In this document: positions 26,479 to 35,715 of the stretch, piece after piece
Position numbering within the stretch: the first letter of the stretch is position 1
How the letters are laid out: every line of letters starts with the position of its first letter
Origin: an uncultured Clostridia bacterium
GTDB taxonomy: Bacteria; Bacillota; Clostridia; Lachnospirales; CAG-274
Assembly (NCBI GenBank): GCA_910579745.1
Contig: CAJTVH010000012.1
Span: 1 to 64,000 of the forward strand
DNA length: 64,000 nt
Direction: 5' to 3'
Notes under the pieces: model-generated
What the model saw: only the letters and a program-made list of their open reading frames with translations
What the model was told of the DNA's origin: nothing
Databases searched by the model: none
Translations under genes and position numbers: made by a program

Positions 26479-28089
26479 TTGCAGGAGAAATTGCGGGATT
26501 ACAAATCCAAAGTAACGGAAAAATGGAATGAAGCGGAGACAGGCACAAAAGTAAAGCTTGTAGCTATTATCGCTTGTCTTATTATCGCCCTTGGTTTGAC
26601 AATTTATTTTACGACAAGACCTGACTGGGTTGTTTTTGAGTCTAACGCTGATATTCAGACAATAGGCAAAATTCAGAACGCTTTTGAAGAGGCGGGAATT
26701 GATAATCAAATAACAAAAAATGGCACCGCCATCGAGGTAAAGCAAGAGGACGTCAACAAAGCCAAAGTACAGATAGCTGAAAGCAACATAACCGACACGG
26801 GATTTACTTTTGACGACGCTCTTACAGCAAACAACATGGGGCTTTCTGAATCCGACAAGGACGAGATATATTTAAGAGCTTATGAAAATGATATTGAGAG
26901 TCAAATTAAAACAATTGACGGTATTGATTCGGCGAAGGTAAAGCTTGTGTTACCTAATGACGATGTTTTTTTTGAAAGCGACAAACAAGAGGCGAGCGCG
27001 GGTATTACTCTTTACACAAGCAAGGAGTTATCAAAAGAACAAGCGGTTGCCGTCGCGAGACTTGTCGCTATGAGTGTTGACGGTCTTAAAATGGAGAATA
27101 TTGAGATTGTCGATCAAAACGCTAACAGTCTTTATTCCGGCGCGGTTACTAATGCCGGGGGATACTCAACTCAAGAGGAAGTTGAGCAAACAAAGAAAAA
27201 AGAAATTGAACAGAAAATAAGAGGCGCTTTATCCCGCCTTTATGATGAGATAAATATAATTTCCAATCTTAAAATGGATTGGGACAAAAAGCAACAAAAA
27301 ACCACGACATACACTCCTCCTATAGCTGATATGACAGTCGGGGTTCCAAACAGATCCACTTCTGAGGAAGAAGATGTCGTAAATGGTACGCCGGCGGACG
27401 CTCCGGGTGTTGACACAAATGATCAGAACCCAGCTAATTACGCCATGGGAGAGGATAATAACTCAACATATTCCGCTAATAAAACATCAAACGACTATTT
27501 ATATAATAAAGATGAAACCGTTACTGATTATAGCGGCGGAAAAGTAGTGCCCGAACAGTCTTCTATCGCTGTTTATGTTTACAGAAACAGGGAGTATAGG
27601 GAAGAGGATTTGATAAAAGCTGGTCAAATTGACGATGAGAATACTTGGGAGAATTTTAAAGAGCAAAACGCCGCTGAGGTTAAAATGGAAATTGATCCCG
27701 ATGTTGTTCAGTCAATAAGAATAGGTACTGGTATTGATAACGTAACGGTTGTGGGTTATGAGAATCCAGTGTTTATCGACGCTGTTGAGGAACCTGTCGC
27801 TATTGAGCAAATTATTATGCTCGCTATACTCGCTATACTTCTTATTCTTCTCGCTTTCGGTCTTATCAAGAAAACTCATCCCGACGAGGTTGAGGAAGTT
27901 GAGCCCGAACTTTCTGTTGAGGACTTACTTGTAAGTACTCAACTTGAGGATGAAAAAGAAGATATGATCGCTGAGATTGACACAAGCGTTGAATCCGAGT
28001 ATAAGAAACAAATTGAGAAATTTGTCGCTGAAAAACCTGAAGCGGTTGCTCAGCTTCTTAGAAATTGGCTTAGTGATGAATGGGAGTGA
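26479..28089 (+). CDS. fliF: Flagellar MS-ring protein FliF
   Basis: A 536-residue membrane protein that forms the MS-ring. Membrane helices lie near residues 24-44 and 437-458. Between them are the YscJ/FliF ring domain (about 50-220) and the variable beta-collar part (about 270-400). The C-terminal FliG-binding segment ends EAVAQLLRNWLSDEWE. The start is TTG 26479, 6 bases after GAGGTGA. fliG starts 6 bases after the stop. Confidence 0.96.
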   Translation: MQEKLRDYKSKVTEKWNEAETGTKVKLVAIIACLIIALGLTIYFTTRPDWVVFESNADIQTIGKIQNAFEEAGIDNQITKNGTAIEVKQEDVNKAKVQIAESNITDTGFTFDDALTANNMGLSESDKDEIYLRAYENDIESQIKTIDGIDSAKVKLVLPNDDVFFESDKQEASAGITLYTSKELSKEQAVAVARLVAMSVDGLKMENIEIVDQNANSLYSGAVTNAGGYSTQEEVEQTKKKEIEQKIRGALSRLYDEINIISNLKMDWDKKQQKTTTYTPPIADMTVGVPNRSTSEEEDVVNGTPADAPGVDTNDQNPANYAMGEDNNSTYSANKTSNDYLYNKDETVTDYSGGKVVPEQSSIAVYVYRNREYREEDLIKAGQIDDENTWENFKEQNAAEVKMEIDPDVVQSIRIGTGIDNVTVVGYENPVFIDAVEEPVAIEQIIMLAILAILLILLAFGLIKKTHPDEVEEVEPELSVEDLLVSTQLEDEKEDMIAEIDTSVESEYKKQIEKFVAEKPEAVAQLLRNWLSDEWE

Positions 28090-28094
28090 TATAA

Positions 28095-29111
28095 ATGGCT
28101 ATACCTTTTGAGGAATATACGGGAAAAGAAAAGGCAGCGATGCTTTTAATTACTTTAGGTCCTGAGAAATCTTCAGAGATTTTTAAATATTTAAAAGAAG
28201 AGGAGATAGAATCTCTTACTTTGGAAATCGCTAATATCGCTACTGTTCTTCCTGATATTAAAGAAAAAGTTTTGGAAGAGTTTTATCAAATATGTATCGC
28301 TCAGCAATATATTACTGAGGGTGGTATATCTTACGCTAAACAAATTCTTGAAAAAGCTCTTGGTAGCGATAAAGCCTTTGAGATTATTAATAAACTTACG
28401 GTATCTTTGCAAGTTCGTCCTTTTGACTTTATACGTAAAGATGACGTAAGTCAGGTTATAAACTTTATTCAAAATGAGCATCCTCAAACGATAGCCCTTG
28501 TACTGTCTTATTTAAAGCCTACTCAGTCTGCTCAGATTATATCGTCTTTAAGCGCTGACAAACAGGCTGACGTAGCGAGGAGAATCGCCATGATGGACAG
28601 AACAAGCCCGGATGTTATTAAGGAAGTTGAAAACGCTTTGGAGAAAAAACTTTCCTCTCTTATGACTACGGATTACGCCGATGTCGGCGGTGTGGACGCC
28701 ATTGTTGAGATACTTAACTCTGTTGACAGAGCGACTGAGAAGAATATTATGGAAAATCTTGAAACTGATTATCTTGAGCTTTCTGAGGAAATTAAAAAGA
28801 AAATGTTCGTGTTCGAGGATATTCTCTCTATGGACAATCGTTCTATACAGACAGTTTTACGTCAGGATATAGACCAGAAAGAGCTTGCTATCGCTCTCAA
28901 AGGCTCAAGTGAGGAAGTGCAGGAGATTATTTTCCAGAACCTTTCAAAACGTCTCGCGGCCATGATAAAAGAGGATATGGAAATTATGGGACCTGTTCGT
29001 AAATCTGACGTTGAGGAAGCACAGCAGAAGATTGTTAATATTATTCGTAAGCTTCAAGATTCCGGTGAGATTATTATTGCGAGGGGCGGAGGCGATGAGA
29101 TAATTGTCTAA
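28095..29111 (+). CDS. fliG: Flagellar motor switch protein FliG
   Basis: The 338-residue C-ring protein that binds FliF and meets the stator. Visible: EKAAMLLITLGPEKSSEIFKYL at the N-terminus, the middle domain with NEHPQTIALVLSYL (the EHPQ motif), and the C-terminal domain with MFVFEDILSMDNRSIQTVL, which holds the charged torque residues. The start follows GGGAGTGA. It overlaps fliH by 8 bases. Confidence 0.97.
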   Translation: MAIPFEEYTGKEKAAMLLITLGPEKSSEIFKYLKEEEIESLTLEIANIATVLPDIKEKVLEEFYQICIAQQYITEGGISYAKQILEKALGSDKAFEIINKLTVSLQVRPFDFIRKDDVSQVINFIQNEHPQTIALVLSYLKPTQSAQIISSLSADKQADVARRIAMMDRTSPDVIKEVENALEKKLSSLMTTDYADVGGVDAIVEILNSVDRATEKNIMENLETDYLELSEEIKKKMFVFEDILSMDNRSIQTVLRQDIDQKELAIALKGSSEEVQEIIFQNLSKRLAAMIKEDMEIMGPVRKSDVEEAQQKIVNIIRKLQDSGEIIIARGGGDEIIV

Positions 29112-29973
29112 GATTTTAAAAGCTAATCGTATAAGTGTTGACAGTGATAATAAAATCAATATAGAAGTTCCTGTATTTAGGTCGAATATACATAATGAGG
29201 ACGATAAATCAAAATCCTTTAAATCTGTTAATCATGAAATCGCTTTTGAGGATTTTGACGAGCTTTCATTAACAGATGAATATGATGAGCAAGATGAGTT
29301 AAGCTTAAATAGTTATTTTGATACGGAAAACGATGTTTCTTCTGATTTTGAGTTTGACGAGGGTGAGAAAGCCGTTAGTAACGCTAATGAGGAAGCCGCT
29401 AAAATTATAGACAACGCTAAAGCGGAAGCGATGGACATTATTGATGACGCTATTCAAACCGCTGAAATAAGAAAAAGTGATATTTTTGAAAACGCTAGAC
29501 AAGAAGGATATGCCGCGGGAGTTTCAGAGGCGGAGGAACAAACCGCTGAAATGAAGGAAGAGGCTCTCAGGGTTCTTGAAAACGCGAGAAGAGAAAGAGA
29601 GGATATGCTTGAAAACGCTGAAAGCGACATGGTTGACCTCATGATAAATGTTATCGATAAAATTTTGTGTAAGGCTCTTGATTTGGACAAAAGTGTTATA
29701 TTAAATCTTGTAAGACAGGGATTTTCCCAGACGACGGTTACAGGAAACGTCTTTGTGAGGGTTTCTGACGATGATTATGATAGCGTGAACGAAAACAAAG
29801 ACGAGATTTTTAATATGATTGACAGTAATGTAAAACTTGAGCTTATAAAAGATATGACCCTTGGTAAAGGCGATTGTATCATTGAAACGCCTTTTGGAAA
29901 TATAGATTGCGGTTTAAAACAGCAATTTGAGGGATTGAAGAATAGCTTGTACTATGTTTTAGAAAACGGGTGA
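29104..29973 (+). CDS. fliH: Flagellar assembly protein FliH
   Basis: A 289-residue regulator of the FliI ATPase. The N-terminal 90 residues are acidic and poorly conserved. A long Ala/Glu-rich helix follows (about 92-185) and the C-terminal FliH/V-ATPase E-like domain ends with FGNIDCGLKQQFEGLKN. The start is TTG 29104, inside the end of fliG, after GGAGGCGATGAG. Assignment rests on position and the C-terminal pattern. Confidence 0.88.
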   Translation: MSKILKANRISVDSDNKINIEVPVFRSNIHNEDDKSKSFKSVNHEIAFEDFDELSLTDEYDEQDELSLNSYFDTENDVSSDFEFDEGEKAVSNANEEAAKIIDNAKAEAMDIIDDAIQTAEIRKSDIFENARQEGYAAGVSEAEEQTAEMKEEALRVLENARREREDMLENAESDMVDLMINVIDKILCKALDLDKSVILNLVRQGFSQTTVTGNVFVRVSDDDYDSVNENKDEIFNMIDSNVKLELIKDMTLGKGDCIIETPFGNIDCGLKQQFEGLKNSLYYVLENG

Positions 29974-29978
29974 TTTTA

Positions 29979-31289
29979 GTGGTTATTGATATTTCAAAAT
30001 ATAACTCGGTGCTTGAGAAAAGTTATATAAAAAAACTTGGGAGAGTTTCTCAGGTTGTAGGACTTACTATTGAGTCTATAGGACCTGTTGTTAGTGTTGG
30101 ATGCTCTTGTTATATTAAGGCCGACAAATACAGCAAGCCTGTTATGGCTGAGGTTGTTGGATTTAAGGAAAATAAAATATTGCTCATGCCTCTTGGCGGT
30201 ATGGACGGAATTGGTCCGGGAAGTATTGTCGAAGCATCTGAAAAACCACTTTCCGTTAATGTTGGAAACAGTCTTTTAGGAAGAGTTTTGGACGGACTCG
30301 GAAATCCTATGGACAACCGAGGTCCTCTTAACTGTTCCTTTGAATATCCCACAAACAACGTTCCTCCAGACCCTCTAAAAAGGAAAAGAATAAGAGAAAT
30401 TCTTCCGCTTGGAGTAAAGCCGATAGATGGTCTTTTGACTATAGGCAAAGGGCAACGTGTTGGTATTTTCGCGGGTAGCGGCGTTGGAAAGAGTACTCTT
30501 ATGGGTATGATAGCCAGAAATACTTCCGCGGATATTAATGTTATCGCTCTTATTGGGGAACGAGGAAGGGAAGTAAGAGAGTTTATTGAAAAGGATTTAG
30601 GCGAGGAGGGACTCAAAAGATCGATACTTGTTATAGCTACATCCGATAAACCCGCCCTTGTAAGGCTTAAAGCGGCTCAAGTGGCTACGTCTATCGCCGA
30701 GTATTTTAGGGAAGAGGGAAATGATGTTTTACTTCTTATGGATTCTTTGACAAGATACGCTATGGCCCAGAGAGAAATAGGTCTTGCCACAGGCGAACCG
30801 CCTGTTTCGAGAGGTTATACTCCTTCGGTATTTTCCGTTATGCCTAAACTTTTGGAAAGGGCGGGAACTTCTGATAAAGGTTCTATAACCGGCTTATATA
30901 CGGTTTTGGTTGACGGTGACGATTTAACGGAGCCAGTTACTGATACGGCAAGAGGTATTCTTGATGGGCATATTGTTCTTTCAAGAAAACTCGCTAATAA
31001 AAACCATTATCCCGCTATCGATGTTTTGGCAAGCGTATCCCGTGTTATGAGCGATATAGTTACTCCAGAGCATAAGAAGGCGGCTTTTGAAATTAAGAAA
31101 ACAATGGCTGTTTATTCCGACGCTGAGGATTTAATTAATATAGGCGCTTATGTTAAAGGAAGTAATCCTGATATTGATTACGCTATTGAGAAACATCCCG
31201 ATGTAATAAATTTTTTGACGCAGGCTACTGATTCAAAAGTTGAGTTTGACGAAGTTATGCGAACAATGAATAATATTATGGGAACTTAA
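29979..31289 (+). CDS. fliI: Flagellum-specific ATP synthase FliI
   Basis: The cytoplasmic hexameric ATPase of the flagellar export apparatus, related to F1-beta. 436 residues. Walker A is AGSGVGKST at 165-173, Walker B in VLLLMDSLTRYA, and YTPSVFSVMPKLLERAG is typical. GTG 29979 is preferred because GGGTGA lies 5 bases upstream; GTG 29970, overlapping the fliH stop, is the alternative. No terminator before fliJ. Confidence 0.96.
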   Translation: MVIDISKYNSVLEKSYIKKLGRVSQVVGLTIESIGPVVSVGCSCYIKADKYSKPVMAEVVGFKENKILLMPLGGMDGIGPGSIVEASEKPLSVNVGNSLLGRVLDGLGNPMDNRGPLNCSFEYPTNNVPPDPLKRKRIREILPLGVKPIDGLLTIGKGQRVGIFAGSGVGKSTLMGMIARNTSADINVIALIGERGREVREFIEKDLGEEGLKRSILVIATSDKPALVRLKAAQVATSIAEYFREEGNDVLLLMDSLTRYAMAQREIGLATGEPPVSRGYTPSVFSVMPKLLERAGTSDKGSITGLYTVLVDGDDLTEPVTDTARGILDGHIVLSRKLANKNHYPAIDVLASVSRVMSDIVTPEHKKAAFEIKKTMAVYSDAEDLINIGAYVKGSNPDIDYAIEKHPDVINFLTQATDSKVEFDEVMRTMNNIMGT

Positions 31290-31360
31290 AATTGAAAATA
31301 AAGAAATTTTGAGGGAAATGATTTTTTATTTAAGGATTTATTGTCGGAGTGTGATTTTTA

Positions 31361-31801
31361 ATGGCGGGATTTAAGTTTAGAATGGAGAGTTTTTTAGGAG
31401 TTAAAGAAAAAATTGAGGAACAAAAAAAGCTCGATTACGGAAAAGCTCTTAAAAAACTTGATGAGGAACAAAAGCTTCTTGAGTTATTTATCAATAAAAA
31501 AATGAGTATTATTTTAGCTATGAGAAACAGCATAAACTCAGGAATAAAATCCGCTGAGCTTAGAAGATATAATGAATATATAAGTTACATAAAAAATAAA
31601 ATTGAGGAACAGGAAATTGTCGTGAAAAACGCGGAAGATTTCGCGGAGGATAAACGAGTTGAACTTGTTGAGGCGATGAAAGAACGAAAAATGCTTGATG
31701 TTCTTAAGGAAAACGACAAGGCTGAATATAATAAGGAACAGCTTTTAAAAGAACAAAAGATAGTTGATGAGATTGTGAGTTATCAATATAATAACGCGTA
31801 A
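31361..31801 (+). CDS. fliJ: Flagellar export protein FliJ
   Basis: A 146-residue, highly charged, almost wholly alpha-helical coiled-coil protein in the fliJ position after fliI. The start GFKFRMESFLGVKEKIEEQK matches the family pattern F-F-L-V-K-x6-K. FliJ stimulates FliI and contacts FlhA. The start follows GGAGTG. Confidence 0.9.
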   Translation: MAGFKFRMESFLGVKEKIEEQKKLDYGKALKKLDEEQKLLELFINKKMSIILAMRNSINSGIKSAELRRYNEYISYIKNKIEEQEIVVKNAEDFAEDKRVELVEAMKERKMLDVLKENDKAEYNKEQLLKEQKIVDEIVSYQYNNA

Positions 31802-31837
31802 TTCGCAATATAAAGTTATATATGGGAGGTTGCGAGG

Positions 31838-32653
31838 ATGGCAGCTAAAACCAAGGCGGATGTTAATGAGGTTTCCGCTCCGGAGAATGAAAATAATAAT
31901 GTTAATATAGATAGTAAGGCGGAAAAAAAAGTCAATAAGAAAAAAGATAAGAAAAAGGGCAAAAAGAAAGGGAAGGGGAAAATAATTTTCCTTATTATAT
32001 TACTGCTTATTGTAGGAGCCGCTGTAGCGGTATTTGGCTTTAATGTTTTTAATTTGAGAGACGAGTATGTTTATCCGGTGCTGAGGGAGGTTCCTGTTGT
32101 TAAGGACTGGATTCCGGAAGACGAGAATGCCGAGAAAGATGAATATAGTGATTTAACCAGAGAACAGCTTATTGTTCAGAATAAAAAACTTGCTTCTGAA
32201 AAGAAAGCTCTTGAGGAAGATAAAAAATCTTTGACTGATAAAATTTCTGAAAACAATAAAGAAATTACAAGATTAAAGGAGTTTGAGGCAAATCAAACAA
32301 AATTCCAAAATGAAAAGGCTGAGTTTGATAAGAGAATCGCTGAAAATGACACTAACGCTTACAAAGATTATTATGAAAGCGTTTATCCCGAAAACGCGGA
32401 CGCGATTTATAGAGAGGTCGCGACACGGGAGGCAGCTGATAAAGAACTTAAACAGTATGTACAAACTTTTGAGGGAATGAAAAAGGACGCTGCCGCTAAG
32501 GTTCTAGAAGAGATGATTGGAACCGATATGGATTTGGTTGTTCGTATACTTAATAATATAAGCGCCGAAAAAAGAGGCGCTATACTCGGCGCTATGGAGT
32601 CTGCTAACGCTGCTGCCGCCGCTAAACAAATGGCGCCGGATGAACAACAATAA
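31838..32653 (+). CDS. MotE/YlxF-like flagellar protein
   Basis: A 271-residue membrane-anchored protein. A lysine-rich cytoplasmic start (about 25-48) precedes one membrane helix (about 49-70), then a long coiled coil (about 100-190) and a C-terminal helical domain of the MgtE-N/MotE type (MKKDAAAKVLEEMIGTDMDLVVRILNNIS). Such proteins (YlxF in Bacillus, MotE in Helicobacter relatives) lie between fliJ and fliK and are linked to stator or export function. The tail is Ala-rich. The start follows GGGAGG. Confidence 0.75.
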   Translation: MAAKTKADVNEVSAPENENNNVNIDSKAEKKVNKKKDKKKGKKKGKGKIIFLIILLLIVGAAVAVFGFNVFNLRDEYVYPVLREVPVVKDWIPEDENAEKDEYSDLTREQLIVQNKKLASEKKALEEDKKSLTDKISENNKEITRLKEFEANQTKFQNEKAEFDKRIAENDTNAYKDYYESVYPENADAIYREVATREAADKELKQYVQTFEGMKKDAAAKVLEEMIGTDMDLVVRILNNISAEKRGAILGAMESANAAAAAKQMAPDEQQ

Positions 32654-32673
32654 TTTTTTAAGGAGGTGAGAAA

Positions 32674-34164
32674 ATGGAATTGACGAAACTGCTTTTTAAC
32701 AATTTAACGGTTTCAGGGAATAATATGAAAACCGCTTTTGACGGTTCCGCTAAAACGGAGAATAAATTTGAGAATTATTTGAGCGACGCTTCATCGAAGA
32801 AGAATACGGATAAAGTTTCTTCTAAAAATAACAGTAAAAATAATGTTTCAAAAAATGACGTTAAAAGCACTGATAAAACTGTTAAAGACGCTGATAAAAA
32901 GGTTGAGGAAAAAGCGGGCGAAGAGAACACCGCCGAAGAGAACACTGTCGATGAGAACACCGCCGATGTTTCTAACGATAAAAAGGTTGGGGACGGCAAA
33001 GAGGTCACGGATTCCGATGAAAAGGAAAATATTGTTTCTGAAAAGGAAGCGGAATTGCGGGAAAAAATCGCTGAGCTTCTGGGAGTTGAGGCGGATGAGG
33101 TCAAGAATGTTCTTGAACAGCTTGGCATAAGTGTTTTTGAGCTTAATAATCCTCAAAAGCTTCTTGACTTTTTACAGAAGGTGTTTCAAGCTGATATACC
33201 GTCAGATCTTTTGCTTATTGATGGTATAAAAGATATGATGGTTCAGGTTAAACAAGTTGTTGAGGAAGAAAACGTTGACTTTGACAATCTAATTCAAAAT
33301 TTCCTTGATAATCGGACAGGGCAGGAGAAAGAAGAAAATTTGACGGAGGAAAATAATGTTTTAAATTCAAAAGAAACGGATATTGTTTCCGAAGTTAATG
33401 AAAATGTTTCTGATATAGAGGAACAAGGCGTTAAACAAGGTGTAGTTTCAAATGACAAAGAAAACGCTTCTTCTCGTGATAAGGAGAAGAATGAGCTTTC
33501 AGAGGTTAACACCAAGAATGTTCAGACGGAAGAAATTACGCCCATTAAAACTAATGAAAGTATGAATATGCAGAATGGTTTTAGTCAACAGGGTTTTCAA
33601 AACAACAATATGAGCTTTGAGAACAACTCTAATCTTAACAACGTAAATGGAATTAACGCCACAGCTTTTGATAATATTAATAAAGCGTTTAGTCAGGTTA
33701 TTTCTAAAAATCAGACTATGAGAAACGTTAATACCGCAGATGTTATTAATCAAATTATTGATAAATTTAAAGCGGGAATTGTTAAAGAAAATGTGACTCA
33801 GATTAAAATTACTTTAAAACCTGATTATCTTGGTGATGTGGCCCTTAAAATTGTCAGTGAGAATGGAATTGTTTCGGCACAGTTTACCGCGGAAAATCAA
33901 AAAGTTAAAGAAATAATTGAGGCTAATTTTAATAATCTTAAAAATATGCTTGATGAACAAGGCGTTCAAGTTGCCGCTTTATCTGTTTCTGTAGGAGGGG
34001 AGGATTCCGAGAACGAGGGGCGACGCTTCGAGTTTGAGCAATCAAAATCCTCTAAGAGAATAAGTGATATTATCAATAATTCCGATGAGGAGGCAGAGGA
34101 GGAAAGTGCCAGCTATATTGACGAGGGCGATGTTCTTCAGACAAGTGTAAATTACACAGCTTAA
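32674..34164 (+). CDS. fliK: Flagellar hook-length control protein FliK
   Basis: A 496-residue export-substrate switch and molecular ruler. The N-terminal two thirds are low complexity, rich in Asn, Lys, Glu and Asp, with a run of acidic repeats near residues 85-105. The C-terminal Flg_hook domain (about 370-460) shows VTQIKITLKPDYLGDVALKI, then VSAQFTAENQKVKEII and LKNMLDEQGVQVAALSVSV. The start follows AAGGAGGTGAG. Position before flgD is typical. Confidence 0.92.
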   Translation: MELTKLLFNNLTVSGNNMKTAFDGSAKTENKFENYLSDASSKKNTDKVSSKNNSKNNVSKNDVKSTDKTVKDADKKVEEKAGEENTAEENTVDENTADVSNDKKVGDGKEVTDSDEKENIVSEKEAELREKIAELLGVEADEVKNVLEQLGISVFELNNPQKLLDFLQKVFQADIPSDLLLIDGIKDMMVQVKQVVEEENVDFDNLIQNFLDNRTGQEKEENLTEENNVLNSKETDIVSEVNENVSDIEEQGVKQGVVSNDKENASSRDKEKNELSEVNTKNVQTEEITPIKTNESMNMQNGFSQQGFQNNNMSFENNSNLNNVNGINATAFDNINKAFSQVISKNQTMRNVNTADVINQIIDKFKAGIVKENVTQIKITLKPDYLGDVALKIVSENGIVSAQFTAENQKVKEIIEANFNNLKNMLDEQGVQVAALSVSVGGEDSENEGRRFEFEQSKSSKRISDIINNSDEEAEEESASYIDEGDVLQTSVNYTA

Positions 34165-34178
34165 AGGAGGTTATACAC

Positions 34179-35150
34179 ATGGCTAATACCAACAGTGTTA
34201 ATAACGATTCACTTTTTTATGATATTGAGGCGAATAAAAATTCCGCCCAAAAAACAAGAACAGTTAAGAACGGTTCGGATTTGGATAAAGACGCTTTTCT
34301 GAGGCTACTTGTTACTCAGCTTCAGTACCAAGACCCGCTTGACCCTATGGACAATACGGAATTTGTTTCTCAGATGGCGCAGTTTACGGCTCTTGAGCAA
34401 ATGAATAATCTTAATAACACAATGACAAACAGTCAGGCTTACAGTATGATAGGAAGAACTGTTTACGCTCAGATTTATAATGAGAAAACCAATAAGTATG
34501 AGGAAATCGCCGGTACGGTTGACTCAATTACTATTAAAAAATCAGGAGCTTACCTTAATATTGGTGATAAGGAAGTCGCTTATGACGATGTAAAAGAGGT
34601 CTATTCTACCGACGTTAATACAAGCATTGACAGGAACCTCGTTGTTTCTCAAGCTTTAGCTCTTGTCGGAAAATCAATTCAGGCTATTACTTTTGATGAT
34701 AAGCTCAAGCCTAAAGATTTTGTCGAGGGTAAAGTAGATTATGTTAAGTTTATTAATAATACGCCTGTTTTAAGCGTTGGGGGAAAAGACGTATATACGA
34801 ACGAGGTTGTTTCTGTTTCAGACGATATGCTTCTTAAAGGACAAAATATATCCGCCGTGATATTTGACGCGGCTAATAAAAAGGATATTGAGGTTTCCGG
34901 ACCTATAACAGATGTTTCTATTGCTGGCGAGTCTCTTTATTTAACTGTTGACGGAAAGAAAGTTGAGATTAACGATATAAGTTCTGTTTTAAATTCTCTT
35001 TCTTATATAGGAAAAGATATTAACTGCAGTTATAAAGAAGGTGACAAGACGATTAACGTTTCAGGTAAAGTTGAGTCTGTTATAGTAAGAAATAAACAAT
35101 GTTTCCTTGTAGTTGGAGAGAACGAGGTTCCTCTTTCTAAAGTTAAATAA
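34179..35150 (+). CDS. flgD: Flagellar hook capping protein FlgD with repeated C-terminal units
   Basis: The scaffold for hook assembly, 323 residues. The N-terminal FlgD motif is DAFLRLLVTQLQYQDPLDPM followed by TEFVSQMAQFTALEQM. The rest consists of four beta-rich units, starting near residues 86, 158, 216 and 272, each with a small-residue start (SMIGRTV, ALVGKSI, LLKGQNI, SYIGKDI), a VDSI/VDYV/ITDVSI/VESVIV strand and a final V-GKEV-like strand. They resemble the FlgD tudor-like domain in tandem. The start follows AAAGGAGG. Confidence 0.92.
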   Translation: MANTNSVNNDSLFYDIEANKNSAQKTRTVKNGSDLDKDAFLRLLVTQLQYQDPLDPMDNTEFVSQMAQFTALEQMNNLNNTMTNSQAYSMIGRTVYAQIYNEKTNKYEEIAGTVDSITIKKSGAYLNIGDKEVAYDDVKEVYSTDVNTSIDRNLVVSQALALVGKSIQAITFDDKLKPKDFVEGKVDYVKFINNTPVLSVGGKDVYTNEVVSVSDDMLLKGQNISAVIFDAANKKDIEVSGPITDVSIAGESLYLTVDGKKVEINDISSVLNSLSYIGKDINCSYKEGDKTINVSGKVESVIVRNKQCFLVVGENEVPLSKVK

Positions 35151-35258
35151 ATTAACCTATTATTTTAATTTAGGATATAAAAGATTAAAAAGTAATTTTT
35201 TATTGATTTGATGTTTATTTTATAAAATTTTAACAAACAGATAGAGTGGTGATTTTTA

Positions 35259-35633
35259 ATGCGTATATATAATAATAATATTATATTGCCTGAAAGTATC
35301 AAAACTAAAACTCAAAAAAGTTCTGAGAATTTAAGCGGGGCAAATTCTTTTCAAAATATATTTAATAACAAACTTGATGAAAATACGTCAGTTCATTTTT
35401 CTAAGCACGCTTCAATGAGGCTTAACGACAGAAATGTCTCTCTTTCCTCTGAGCAGATTAAAAGAGTTGAAAGCGGAATTAATAAAGCCTCTCAAAAAGG
35501 CATTAATGATTCACTTGTTTTGGTAGATGACATCGCTTTAGTTGTTAATGTTAAAAACAAGGTTGTTATAACAGCTATGGATAGTAAAAATGACGGTATA
35601 TTTACAAATATTGACGGCGCCGTTATTGTTTAG
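35259..35633 (+). CDS. Flagellar operon protein, TIGR02530-type
   Basis: A 124-residue soluble protein located between flgD and flgE, the place of the conserved TIGR02530 flagellar operon protein in Firmicutes. The core has FSKHASMRLNDRNVSLSSEQ, then GINKASQKGINDSLVLVDD and a beta-rich end VVNVKNKVVITAMD. Its function is not known; position suggests hook assembly. The start ATG 35259 follows GAGTGGTGA. Confidence 0.82.
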   Translation: MRIYNNNIILPESIKTKTQKSSENLSGANSFQNIFNNKLDENTSVHFSKHASMRLNDRNVSLSSEQIKRVESGINKASQKGINDSLVLVDDIALVVNVKNKVVITAMDSKNDGIFTNIDGAVIV

Positions 35634-35715
35634 CCGGACCTTTTTTAGGAGGCTAAGCTGTTTTTGAATGACTGATAAAATAGCTTACGGCGCAATTTTA
35701 AGGAGGTAATTTATT

